Source: Acidimicrobiaceae bacterium (lineage in GTDB: Bacteria; Actinomycetota; Acidimicrobiia; Acidimicrobiales; UBA8190). Taken from it: DNA of 8,160 bases. The stretch spans positions 158 to 8,317 of the forward strand of contig PKWD01000032.1 of assembly GCA_003131945.1 (NCBI GenBank), in the 5' to 3' direction. This document shows positions 1-6,097 of this stretch, one piece after another. Each line of letters opens with the position of its first letter. Position 1 is the first letter of the stretch. The position numbers were made by a program, and so were the translations under genes. Below the pieces are notes generated by a model. The model saw nothing but the letters and a program-made list of their open reading frames with translations, was not told the origin of the DNA and ran no database searches.

Positions 1-400
1 CCTCGAGGATGCGTCCCTGCATGGTCGTCGGCACCGCGCACGCACACTCGACCATCTCGATCGCACGCGCAACCTCGGCGCGCGCGTCGACGAGCGTCTT
101 GCCCATCTCCGCCGTCACCGACCGCGCCAGCTCCTCGTGGCGCTGGCACAGCGCTTCACGCAGCGCGAACAAGCGACGGGCGCGCTCAATCACGCTGACG
201 GCGCGCCACGCCGGAAGCGCTTCGCGGGCGGCTTTGACCGCCGCATCGAGCTCGTCGGCTCCCGACAGCGGAACGCGTGCCAGGACCTCGCCGGTCGCCG
301 GGTTCTCCACGTCGATCCGCTCGCGCGAAGCAGCTGGGGTCCAGCGTCCGCCGATGTAGTTCTCGAGCAGGCGGGGCGTGGTCGTCAGTGCCGTGGCCAT
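1..400 (-). CDS. mmsA: Methylmalonate-semialdehyde dehydrogenase (CoA-acylating), N-terminal part
   Basis: Partial gene: the reading frame stays open from the ATG at 400-398 to the left edge, giving the first 133 residues of a protein normally near 500. It reads as the N-terminal cofactor-binding part of an aldehyde dehydrogenase: ENYIGGRW (residues 13-20), NPATGEVLARVPLS (33-46), an AWRAVSVIERARRLF stretch (64-78), then EMGKTLVDARAEV (98-110) and EMVECACAVPTTMQGR (115-130). The last segment, with its cysteine pair and Pro, is typical of the MMSDH/IolA branch rather than of generic aldehyde dehydrogenases. The family oxidises methylmalonate or malonate semialdehyde with NAD and CoA to propionyl- or acetyl-CoA, in valine, thymine or inositol breakdown in the cytosol. 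The catalytic Cys lies outside the window. AGGAG (complement of 414-418) lies 13 bases before the ATG, a slightly long spacing. The 130-base gap to the flavoprotein upstream leaves room for its own promoter, but I see no convincing one. The choice between valine and inositol pathways is unresolved. Confidence 0.88.
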   Translation of the reverse strand, partial: MATALTTTPRLLENYIGGRWTPAASRERIDVENPATGEVLARVPLSGADELDAAVKAAREALPAWRAVSVIERARRLFALREALCQRHEELARSVTAEMGKTLVDARAEVARAIEMVECACAVPTTMQGRILE

Positions 401-530
401 CGTGGCGAGGGTACTCCTCGGGCACCAACGCGTCGCAGCGCGTCATACCCACCGGGGCGGCGCGAGGAGTTGTCCGCCTCCGTGCCGATGGCGAGCAAGC
501 AGGCCTGAGCGCGACTGAGCTACCCGCTTC

Positions 531-2204
531 TCAGCCCAGGGGGGCAGCGAGACGCTGGTGAATCAGCTGCACCGCCATCGACCCCTCCCCGACCGCTGAG
601 GCGACGCGCTTGACCGAGCCTGCGCGGACGTCGCCGACCGCGAAGATGCCACGCCGGCTGCTCTCGAGAAAGAGCGGGCGCTCGCCGTTCCAACTCTCGA
701 GCTGCTCGTCCTGGATGTCGTGCCCGGTCAGAAGGAAGCAGTGCTCGTCCATTGCGACGTGGCCGCTCAACCAGTCGGTGTGCGGAGAGGCACCGATGAA
801 CACGAACAGCGCTTCCGCCTCGAGCTGGCGTCGCTCGCCACTGCGGACGTCCTTGACGGTGACGGTTTCGAGCGCCATATCTCCGCCCAGCTCCACGATC
901 TCGGTCTGCGAGAGGACCTCGATCTGCTCCTGCTCCTCGATCTCCTTGATCAGGTAGCGCGACATCGACTTCGCGAGACTCTCCCCGCGGATCAACAGAC
1001 GCACGCTCGCGGCGTGTTTGGACAGGAACATCGCTGCCTGGCCCGCCGAGTTGCCACCACCCACGACAACCACCGGATCGCTCGCGCACAGCAGGCCCTC
1101 GGTGAGCGTCGCCGCGTAGTAGATGCAGCCGGCCGCCTCGCAGCCCGCATAGCCGGGCACGTCGAGCTTGCGGTATTGCGCACCGGTCGCGACGATGATC
1201 GTGCGACCGTTGACGACGCTGCCGTCGGCGCACTCGACCGCGAAATGGGTGTCCAGGTCGGTCAACCCGACGGCCTCGGCCGGCACGACCAGGCGCGCAC
1301 CAAAGCGACGCGCCTGCAGCTGCGCGCGCTCGGCGAGCTCGCTGCCGGAGATGCCGGTCGGAAAGCCGAGGTAGTTTTCGATCCGCGCGGAAGTGCTCGC
1401 CTGACCGCCGAACGCGACGGCGTCGATCGCCTGCGTGTCGAGCCCCTCGGATGCGCCGTAGACCGCAGCGGCAAGACCGGCGGGCCCGCCACCGACGATC
1501 ACCAGATCGCACATCGCCGGCGCCGCCCCGCGCGAGCCGAGGCCGAGCACGGCGGCGAGCTCGGCGTTCGAGGGGTTGCGAAGGACGCCGCCGGCGCCGA
1601 CCACGACCGGCGTCTCGTCCGGCTCGATCGCCAGCAACTGCAAGAGCTTGTCCGCCTCCTCGTCGTCCTCGAGGTCCATCCACTGGTGGGGCATGCGGTT
1701 GCGCGCGAGGAACTCGCGCAGCCGCTGCGTGTCGCGCGAGAAGCGCGAGCCGACGAGCTTCACGCCGGCACCGGCCTCGATCAGAATCGAGCGTCGGCCG
1801 AGAAACGCGCGCAGGATCGTGTTGCTCAGCTCCTCGTCGCTCGAGACGACTTCGCGCAGGCGCTCGACGGGAAGCTGGATCACCGTGCCCGGATCGCGCA
1901 CCACGGCAGTCAGGAACGGTGGCGAACCGGTCAGCAGGTTGAGCTCGCCGAGAAAGCGGTGCGGACCGTGGATCGCGATCACGCGGTTCTCCGCCCCGTA
2001 TCCCTGGACGATGGCGACCGCGCCCGACTCGACGACGAAGAAGTCATAGCCGGCATCCCCTTCACGGAACAGCACGTCGCCGGGCGCCACCGCGCGCACC
2101 TCGCCGGCGGCACGCAGCCGTGCGCGCTGCTCGCTGTCAAGACGCGGAAAGGCACCGTCGCGATCGAGCGGCTCATCCATGCCCGCCCCGAGCGGCTCGC
2201 TCAC
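531..2204 (-). CDS. cNMP-binding-like / thioredoxin-like / thioredoxin-reductase-like fusion flavoprotein lacking the redox CxxC
   Basis: 557 residues from GTG 2204. Three modules are visible. A cyclic-nucleotide-binding-like domain (about 20-140) contains FREGDAGYDFFVVESG (46-61) and FLGELNLL (84-91). A thioredoxin/glutaredoxin-like domain (about 148-222) has a probable cis-Pro in ETPVVV (197-202), but the usual Cys site reads SRFS (153-156). A thioredoxin-reductase-like module (about 229-549) has FAD motif GGGPAG (238-243), NAD(P)H motif GGGNSAG (382-388) and C-terminal FAD motif GIFAVGD (519-525). The CATC redox pair of thioredoxin reductase is replaced by AATL (364-367). C355 and C360 lie just before it. 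It is therefore expected to bind FAD and NAD(P)H but not to reduce thioredoxin by the usual route. The length fits bacterial fusions of this kind. The GTG start overlaps the TGA of the upstream zinc-finger gene (GTGA), implying coupled translation; an in-frame ATG at 2180 is the alternative. The physiological substrate is unknown. Confidence 0.88.
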   Translation of the reverse strand: MSEPLGAGMDEPLDRDGAFPRLDSEQRARLRAAGEVRAVAPGDVLFREGDAGYDFFVVESGAVAIVQGYGAENRVIAIHGPHRFLGELNLLTGSPPFLTAVVRDPGTVIQLPVERLREVVSSDEELSNTILRAFLGRRSILIEAGAGVKLVGSRFSRDTQRLREFLARNRMPHQWMDLEDDEEADKLLQLLAIEPDETPVVVGAGGVLRNPSNAELAAVLGLGSRGAAPAMCDLVIVGGGPAGLAAAVYGASEGLDTQAIDAVAFGGQASTSARIENYLGFPTGISGSELAERAQLQARRFGARLVVPAEAVGLTDLDTHFAVECADGSVVNGRTIIVATGAQYRKLDVPGYAGCEAAGCIYYAATLTEGLLCASDPVVVVGGGNSAGQAAMFLSKHAASVRLLIRGESLAKSMSRYLIKEIEEQEQIEVLSQTEIVELGGDMALETVTVKDVRSGERRQLEAEALFVFIGASPHTDWLSGHVAMDEHCFLLTGHDIQDEQLESWNGERPLFLESSRRGIFAVGDVRAGSVKRVASAVGEGSMAVQLIHQRLAAPLG

Positions 2205-2485
2205 CGCGGGCTCTCGATCACGAACATCACGTCGTCGACGTAGCAGTAGGACCAGTCCTCGCCGCGCTCGACCGACGTGACGATCGGGTGGCTGCTGGCT
2301 TTCGCATGGGCGGAGGCGTGGCGATTCGGCGAGGAATCGCAACACGCGACATGACCGCAGCTGCGACAGACCCGCAGATGCACCCATCGGCCACCGATCG
2401 CCAGGCAATCCTCACAGCCAGGCGATGACGGCGTCACCGAGGCCGCCGCATCGAAATGGGCGCAGACGGGTTCGGCATTGTCCAT
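2201..2485 (-). CDS. UBP-type zinc-finger protein
   Basis: A 94-residue protein made almost entirely of a ZnF-UBP domain. Likely zinc ligands are C8 and H10, C24 and C27, C40 and C43, C48, H56, H60 and H66, in the order expected for the fold, including GRWVHLRVCRSCGHVACC (32-49) and NRHASAHA (54-61). In eukaryotes (USP5, HDAC6) this domain grips the free C-terminal Gly-Gly of ubiquitin. The aromatic DWSYCY segment (77-82) resembles the Trp/Tyr part of that pocket, while the Arg that follows CG in HDAC6 is not conserved here. Bacterial members have no established ligand. The ATG at 2485 is preceded by AAGGAG at 5-base spacing, which fixes the start. It is first in a leftward unit and its stop overlaps the start of the flavoprotein, suggesting that the two act together, perhaps as a zinc/redox sensing pair. 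The family call is firm; the function is inference. Confidence 0.9.
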   Translation of the reverse strand: MDNAEPVCAHFDAAASVTPSSPGCEDCLAIGGRWVHLRVCRSCGHVACCDSSPNRHASAHAKASSHPIVTSVERGEDWSYCYVDDVMFVIESPR

Positions 2486-2486
2486 C

Positions 2487-2511
2487 GGTTCTCCTTTTTC
2501 GGGTTCTCCTT
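2487..2511 (-). promoter_or_regulatory. Duplicated ribosome-binding sequence before the UBP zinc-finger gene
   Basis: The ten bases AAGGAGAACC (minus strand) occur twice with a 15-base period, at 2496-2487 and 2511-2502. The first copy is an ideal Shine-Dalgarno for the ATG at 2485. The second has no evident start codon of its own at suitable spacing. It may be a standby ribosome site or a local duplication. Confidence 0.5.
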
Positions 2512-2524
2512 CTTTCTCACGCTG

Positions 2525-2530
2525 AGTGTA
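2525..2530 (-). promoter_or_regulatory. Candidate -10 element of the zinc-finger/flavoprotein transcript
   Basis: On the minus strand the sequence reads TACACT, a good TANNNT actinobacterial -10 hexamer, about 40 bases before the ATG at 2485. Transcription would start near 2518 and give a leader of about 33 bases carrying the duplicated ribosome-binding sequence. No good -35 hexamer is visible at 16-18 bases upstream, so this is a weak call. Confidence 0.35.
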
Positions 2531-2648
2531 ACGGGGAGCATCCGTTTGGGACTCTGGCGCTGGTGCGCACCCCGGCACACTGGGAGGATGACCTGACACC
2601 ATTCTTCGGGGTCGCCGAACCGATCGCTAAGAAAATCTCCCGAGACGG

Positions 2649-2674
2649 TGTCGATCGGGCGCCCCGGGAGCGTC
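2649..2674 (+). promoter_or_regulatory. Predicted ECF42-type promoter of the DGPF-sigma operon
   Basis: TGTCGA at 2649-2654 and CGTC at 2671-2674 are separated by 16 bases. From established work on ECF42 sigma factors, as I recall it, their promoters carry TGTCGA at -35 and CG(A/T)C at -10. Transcription would begin near 2681, about 40 bases before the GTG of the DGPF gene. It lies directly upstream of a DGPF gene and an ECF42-type sigma gene, as autoregulation would require. A second copy of the element precedes the isomerase-family gene on the other strand. Confidence 0.72.
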
Positions 2675-2720
2675 ACTACTGCACTGCGGACCTCCCGCAG
2701 GGTTGAGCATCGGAGAATCC

Positions 2721-3065
2721 GTGCGCTACATGCTGATCATCCACAACGACGAGACCCACCCCGTCCCCGGGGGCCCAGGCTGGGACGACCTAATGGCCGG
2801 CTACGCCGCCTTCAGTGAGCAACTGGCCTCCTTCGGCAAGCCGTTCAGCGGCGATCCGCTCGCCGGACCCGACACCGCCACCACCGTGCGGGTACGAGAA
2901 GGCGAGACCCTCATCGTCGACGGACCCTTCGCCGAGACCAAGGAGTGGATGTCGGGCTACTTCATCATCGAGGCGGATGGGCTCGACCAGGTGCTCGCCG
3001 CAGCGGCGATGGTGCCATCGGCCAAGTACGGATCGGTGGAAGTCCGCCCTGTCGCGGAGATGTAG
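2721..3065 (+). CDS. DGPF / YCII-related domain protein
   Basis: A 114-residue cytoplasmic protein of the YCII-related superfamily. It begins VRYMLIIHND, has the defining DGPF tetrapeptide at 67-70 followed by AETKEWMSGYFIIEA (71-85), and ends with the usual VEVRPV strand (107-111). Length and architecture match single-domain DGPF proteins. These are the standard genomic partners of ECF42 sigma factors; their biochemical role is unknown, though the ferredoxin-like fold suggests small-molecule or enzyme-like activity. I chose GTG 2721 because CGGAG (2711-2715) sits 5 bases upstream and homologues begin M-(R/K)-Y-M. A TTG at 2703 and an ATG at 2730 are less likely. The sigma gene follows after 9 bases, so the two are co-transcribed, probably from the ECF42-type promoter at 2649-2674. 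I see no reason to think it is broken. Confidence 0.9.
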   Translation: MRYMLIIHNDETHPVPGGPGWDDLMAGYAAFSEQLASFGKPFSGDPLAGPDTATTVRVREGETLIVDGPFAETKEWMSGYFIIEADGLDQVLAAAAMVPSAKYGSVEVRPVAEM

Positions 3066-3074
3066 GCGCTGACG

Positions 3075-4373
3075 ATGTCACCCGCCACCGCAGGGAAGGG
3101 CCGGGTGGGCGACGCGCTCGACGCCGCTTACCGGGCCGACCGCGGGGCCGTGCTGGCGCGGCTGATCGCGGTTGTGGGGGACTTCGACCTGGCCGAGGAG
3201 GCACTCCAGGACGCCTTCGTGGCGGCCGCCGCGGCGTGGGAGAAGGGCGGCGTACCGAAGAGCCCGGGGGCGTGGCTGTTCACCACTGGCCGCCGCAAGG
3301 CCATCGACCGGCTGCGGCGCAGCTCGGCGCTCGAGCGCCGCCACCGGGCATGGGGTGAGCTGGCCATCGCCTGGGACGCGTGGGACGCCGGTGACTCCCC
3401 GGGTCCGATCACCGACGACCGGCTTCGGCTGATCTTCACGTGCTGCCACCCGGCGCTGTCGTTGGATGCGCAGGTGGCTCTGACCTTGCGTTCCCTCGGT
3501 GGGCTCACGACCGATGAGGTGGCCCGGGCCTTTCTCATCGCCGAGACCACGCTGGCCCAGCGCATCGTCCGGGCCAAGCGCAAGATCCGCCAGGCCGGCA
3601 TCGCCTACCGGGTGCCGTCGCTCGAGGAGTTTCCGGACCGGCTGGGGGCGGTCCTCGCCGTCGTCTATCTGATCTTCAATGCCGGGTACCTGGCGTCGAG
3701 CGGAGACGAGCTCGTACGAGTGGATCTCTGCGACGAGGGGGTCAGGCTGGCCGGGCTGGTGGTGGACCTTCTGCCCGACGAACCGGAGCCTCTCGGGCTC
3801 GCCGCCCTGCTCCATTTCCAGGATTCGCGTCGGACGGCCCGCAGCGACGAGAAGGGGCGACCGCTCACGCTCGAGGAACAAGACCGTGGTCGCTGGGACA
3901 GGGGACAGGTGGCCAAGGGCCGCGACCTCCTCGTGCGCGCCCAGCGGTGGGGTCGAGCGGGGCCGTACCAACTGAAGGCGGCCATCGCCGGTGTGCACGC
4001 CGGAGCCGACCGGGCCGAGCTCACGGACTGGGCGACGATCGTGCGCCTCTACGACCGACTCCTCGTCTGGGAACCGACGCCGATCGTGCTGCTCAACCGG
4101 GCCGTCGCCGTGGCCATGGCCGAGGGGCCGGCGACCGGGCTGGCCCTGCTCGACGATCCGGCACTGGCGGAGACCCTGGTCGACTACCACCTCTACCACT
4201 CGGCCCGGGCCGATCTCCTACGACGAGCGGGGCGTCCGGACGAGGCGGCGGTCGCCTATCGCCAGGCCCGTCGGCGGACCAACAATGCGGCCGAACAGAC
4301 CTTTCTCGACCGGCGGCTGAGAGAGATCGGGGACAGGGTCGATTCCCCCGACCCGGTCGCCGGGCCGGCCTGA
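3075..4373 (+). CDS. ECF42-type RNA polymerase sigma factor with C-terminal TPR-like extension
   Basis: 432 residues, roughly twice a normal ECF sigma factor. Region 2 covers about 15-85 (EEALQDAFVAAAAAWEKGG, 41-59; GAWLFTTGRRKAIDRLRR, 65-82). After a linker, region 4 covers about 115-175: LIFTCCHPALSLDAQVALTL (119-138), then a helix-turn-helix (LTTDEVARAFLIAETTLAQR, 144-163) and basic RAKRKIR (166-172). The rest (about 185-420) is an all-helical extension with FNAGY (201-205), YQLKAAIAGVHA (298-309) and a TPR-like YHLYHSARADLLRRAGRPDE (371-390). This is the architecture of ECF42 sigma factors, in which the extension is reported to be needed for activity and no anti-sigma gene is present; none is seen here. 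A weak GGAG (3056-3059) lies 15 bases before the ATG, so translation may depend on the DGPF gene 9 bases upstream. It likely directs transcription from the TGTCGA/CGTC elements at 2649 and 5061. The activating signal is unknown. Confidence 0.92.
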   Translation: MSPATAGKGRVGDALDAAYRADRGAVLARLIAVVGDFDLAEEALQDAFVAAAAAWEKGGVPKSPGAWLFTTGRRKAIDRLRRSSALERRHRAWGELAIAWDAWDAGDSPGPITDDRLRLIFTCCHPALSLDAQVALTLRSLGGLTTDEVARAFLIAETTLAQRIVRAKRKIRQAGIAYRVPSLEEFPDRLGAVLAVVYLIFNAGYLASSGDELVRVDLCDEGVRLAGLVVDLLPDEPEPLGLAALLHFQDSRRTARSDEKGRPLTLEEQDRGRWDRGQVAKGRDLLVRAQRWGRAGPYQLKAAIAGVHAGADRAELTDWATIVRLYDRLLVWEPTPIVLLNRAVAVAMAEGPATGLALLDDPALAETLVDYHLYHSARADLLRRAGRPDEAAVAYRQARRRTNNAAEQTFLDRRLREIGDRVDSPDPVAGPA

Positions 4374-4374
4374 G

Positions 4375-5001
4375 CTACCCGCGGCCGCCGAGCGTGGCCA
4401 CGCCCTCGCCACCGAGATCCACGAGGGCCTCTTTGCGGCCGGTCATGGCCAGAACCAACGACGCCAGGGGGCCGGTGACCTCGGGGCCGTCGCCATTGGT
4501 CCAGTCGGCGTCGCTCGCCCGGAGCCGGAGACCGGCGATGCGTCTCTTCGCTCCGATGAGGAGATTCGATTTCTTGTAGGAGTCGGCGACGGCCACGAGA
4601 GCGTCTTCGGGCGCCTTGTGGCTGATCCCGAGGGGTCGCCTGATGTCCTCGCCGTGGACCACGATCTCGCCCAACATGGCCATGACCGGGGCTGGTGGGT
4701 GGTTCGTGGTGGTGGTCCTCGCCTGCAGGCGTTCGATAAGGAGAGCCGGGTCGAGGGCGCCGAGACGCCGGGCCGCCCGGTCGGTGAAGACGTCGAACTT
4801 GAAGCGGGCGGATATGAGCTCCTTGTAGAAGTTCGCCGGCGTCTGCTCGGCCGCCGCCAGGATGTGGCCGACGGTCTCCTGGACGGACCAGCCGCTGCAG
4901 AGCGAAGGGGTGGCCCATGCCTCGGCCGGGAGATCGGTGAGGGTCTCGACCATCAGCGCCCTTTCCGAGTGGATGTGCTTCCAGACCTCGCTTGTCTTCA
5001 T
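4375..5001 (-). CDS. Mycothiol-dependent maleylpyruvate isomerase (DinB-like) family protein
   Basis: 208 residues with the DinB-like four-helix fold of the mycothiol-dependent maleylpyruvate isomerase family. The N-terminal part has LCSGWSVQETVGHILAAAEQ (34-53), carrying the first expected metal ligand H46. MLGEIVVHGEDIRRPLG (109-125) supplies E112 and H116, so the His / Glu-x3-His zinc triad is complete. The C-terminal SCP2-like tail is short, with GPLASLVLAMTGRKEAL (177-193) and GVATLGGRG at the end. The family transfers or rearranges small molecules with mycothiol as cofactor; true maleylpyruvate isomerase is only one member, so the substrate here is open. The ATG at 5001 has AGAGAGG 5 bases upstream. 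The gene converges on the sigma gene with one base between stop codons. A TGTCGA-N17-CGTC element about 34 bases before the ATG suggests it is a target of that sigma factor. Confidence 0.87.
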   Translation of the reverse strand: MKTSEVWKHIHSERALMVETLTDLPAEAWATPSLCSGWSVQETVGHILAAAEQTPANFYKELISARFKFDVFTDRAARRLGALDPALLIERLQARTTTTNHPPAPVMAMLGEIVVHGEDIRRPLGISHKAPEDALVAVADSYKKSNLLIGAKRRIAGLRLRASDADWTNGDGPEVTGPLASLVLAMTGRKEALVDLGGEGVATLGGRG

Positions 5002-5034
5002 GACAACCTCTCTCTGTTACGGGCTCAGGGTGAT

Positions 5035-5061
5035 GACGAAAGCTGGCGGCCCGAATCGACA
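5035..5061 (-). promoter_or_regulatory. Predicted ECF42-type promoter of the isomerase-family gene
   Basis: Reading leftward, TGTCGA (5061-5056) and CGTC (5038-5035) are separated by 17 bases. The first spacer bases (TTCGGGC) resemble those of the copy at 2649 (TCGGGC). Transcription would start near 5028 and give a leader of about 27 bases containing the ribosome-binding site. An A/T-rich tract at 5066-5081 lies just upstream of the -35 and could act as an UP-like element. The spacer is one base longer than in the other copy. Confidence 0.65.
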
Positions 5062-5098
5062 GAGAATTGGAAAAAGTTTTGGACACCGTTCGTTGGCC

Positions 5099-5114
5099 TG
5101 ATCACGCGATATCA
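5099..5114. repeat. Imperfect 16-bp palindrome in the isomerase/parA intergenic region
   Basis: TGATCACGCGATATCA is symmetric except for the third base pair from the centre on each side (outer TGAT/ATCA and central CGCG pair). It lies between the divergent isomerase-family and ParA genes, a place where a dimeric repressor could bind. No regulator is assigned and it may be chance. The rest of 5062-5278 shows no other signal I trust. Confidence 0.25.
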
Positions 5115-5278
5115 GACGCACGGACAGTGGTGAAGGTAGAACAACGGGCAGGTCGGTGGCCACGGTGTGAGAGGTCCGACGAGCCGGAGGGTTGGGGGTC
5201 GGACGACACCGGTGGTCCCGGGGGCTGAGACGGCAAAAGCAGGGCCGAAATGAACCGTCTGTCAAGGCGGCGCGTGCC

Positions 5279-5284
5279 TAGACT
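5279..5284 (+). promoter_or_regulatory. Candidate -10 element for a leaderless parA transcript
   Basis: TAGACT is a strong TANNNT hexamer that ends 7 bases before the GTG at 5292. Transcription would therefore start at or within a base of the start codon, as in the leaderless genes common in actinobacteria. There is no Shine-Dalgarno before the GTG, which agrees. The -35 region is poor: CTGTCA sits only 14 bases upstream. Confidence 0.5.
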
Positions 5285-5291
5285 GCGGCGC

Positions 5292-6068
5292 GTGGCACGC
5301 GTGGTAGCTGTGGCGAATCAGAAGGGTGGAGTCGCCAAAACGACGACGGTCCACTCTTTGGGTTTCGCCTGGGCCGAGTCCGGCCTACGGGTTCTGCTTA
5401 TCGATCTCGATCCCCAGGCCTGCCTCACCTACTCCACCGGACTCGACCCGAGCATGCTGCCGGCTTCGCTCCACGACGTCTTCGTGCGCACGATGAAGGC
5501 GGCCGACGCGCGCTACGTGGTCGACGGGGTCGACGGACTCGATATCCTGCCGGCCACCATCGATCTGGCCAGCACCGAGGTCCATCTCCTCACCCGTACC
5601 GCTCGTGAGCACGTCCTGCGCCGGGCGTTGAAGGGACTGCACGATGAATACGACGTGATGATCATCGATTGCCCGCCGTCGCTCGGCATCTTGTCGATCA
5701 ACGGTCTCTGCGCGGCCGACGAGGTCCTCATCCCTCTCCAGTGCGAGACCCTGTGCAACCGGGGGGTAGGCCAGCTTCTCGAGATGATCGACGACGTCCG
5801 GACGTTCGCCAACCCCGGTCTCAAGGTGCGGGGGATCATCAACACCTTGTACGACGAACGCACCAGTCATGGTCGGGGCGTGCTGGCGGACGTGAAGGAG
5901 CGCTACGGGCTGCCTGTGTTCGATCCTCCCGTGCGCAAGTCGATCCGATTCGCCGAGGCGCCCCTGAGCGGTATCTGCATCCTGCAGCACGCACCCACCT
6001 CTCCGGGCGCCCAGGCCTACCGCGCCATCGCCCGACAGCTCGACGCCGACCGCCGTGTCGTCCACTGA
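5292..6068 (+). CDS. Orphan ParA/Soj-family ATPase
   Basis: 258 residues, a complete deviant-Walker ATPase. It has ANQKGGVAKTTT (8-19) with signature lysine K11 and P-loop lysine K16, the A-prime motif LLIDLDPQ (35-42, D40), and Walker B VMIIDCPPS (122-130, D126). It then has LIPLQCETL (146-154), which is standard in ParA/Soj proteins, and a C-terminal RKSIRFAEAPLSG (215-227). There is no N-terminal helix-turn-helix, as in chromosomal Soj. The sequence resembles what I recall of mycobacterial Rv3213c, an orphan ParA of unclear role. No ParB gene or parS-like site (TGTTTCACGTGAAACA) is visible. Such ATPases dimerise on ATP and bind DNA or membrane to position a cargo. I chose GTG 5292 because a good -10 lies 7 bases upstream; an in-frame ATG at 5250 would overlap that promoter and lacks a ribosome site. 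A zinc-ribbon gene follows after 29 bases. Confidence 0.9.
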   Translation: MARVVAVANQKGGVAKTTTVHSLGFAWAESGLRVLLIDLDPQACLTYSTGLDPSMLPASLHDVFVRTMKAADARYVVDGVDGLDILPATIDLASTEVHLLTRTAREHVLRRALKGLHDEYDVMIIDCPPSLGILSINGLCAADEVLIPLQCETLCNRGVGQLLEMIDDVRTFANPGLKVRGIINTLYDERTSHGRGVLADVKERYGLPVFDPPVRKSIRFAEAPLSGICILQHAPTSPGAQAYRAIARQLDADRRVVH

Positions 6069-6097
6069 GGCGACCGCCCGAGGAAGGACGCTCTCCG

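Noticed and set aside
510..530. GGGTAGCTCAGTCGC on the minus strand, resembling a tRNA D-arm
   Set aside because: No acceptor stem, anticodon arm or T-loop (GGTTCGA) follows at the required spacing.
720..2243. Long open frame on the plus strand opposite the flavoprotein (about 507 codons)
   Set aside because: Its translation is rich in Arg, Ala, His and Asp without any recognisable motif, and it is an antisense shadow of a clearly conserved gene in GC-rich DNA.
2434..2520. Possible 28-codon leader peptide starting at GTG 2520 (MRKKENPKKENRW)
   Set aside because: The predicted -10 is only four bases before the GTG, there is no ribosome site, and the lysine-rich start merely reflects the duplicated AAGGAG sequence.
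2425..2706. Plus-strand open frame of 93 codons across the divergent intergenic region
   Set aside because: No ribosome site or family resemblance; it overlaps the 5' end of the zinc-finger gene and the ECF42-type promoter.
3078..4199. Long open frame on the minus strand opposite the sigma factor gene (about 373 codons)
   Set aside because: Antisense shadow of a well-supported sigma factor; no domain motif and no ribosome site.
5237..5265. Perfect minus-strand TTGACA (5265-5260) as a -35 for the isomerase gene
   Set aside because: No acceptable -10 at 16-18 bases (CTGCTT or TGCTTT), and it is about 240 bases from the gene, which has a better promoter candidate close by.
5002..5291. parS site or plasmid-type partition locus next to parA
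   Set aside because: No TGTTTCACGTGAAACA-like sequence and no ParB gene in the window; the ATPase is of the orphan chromosomal type.
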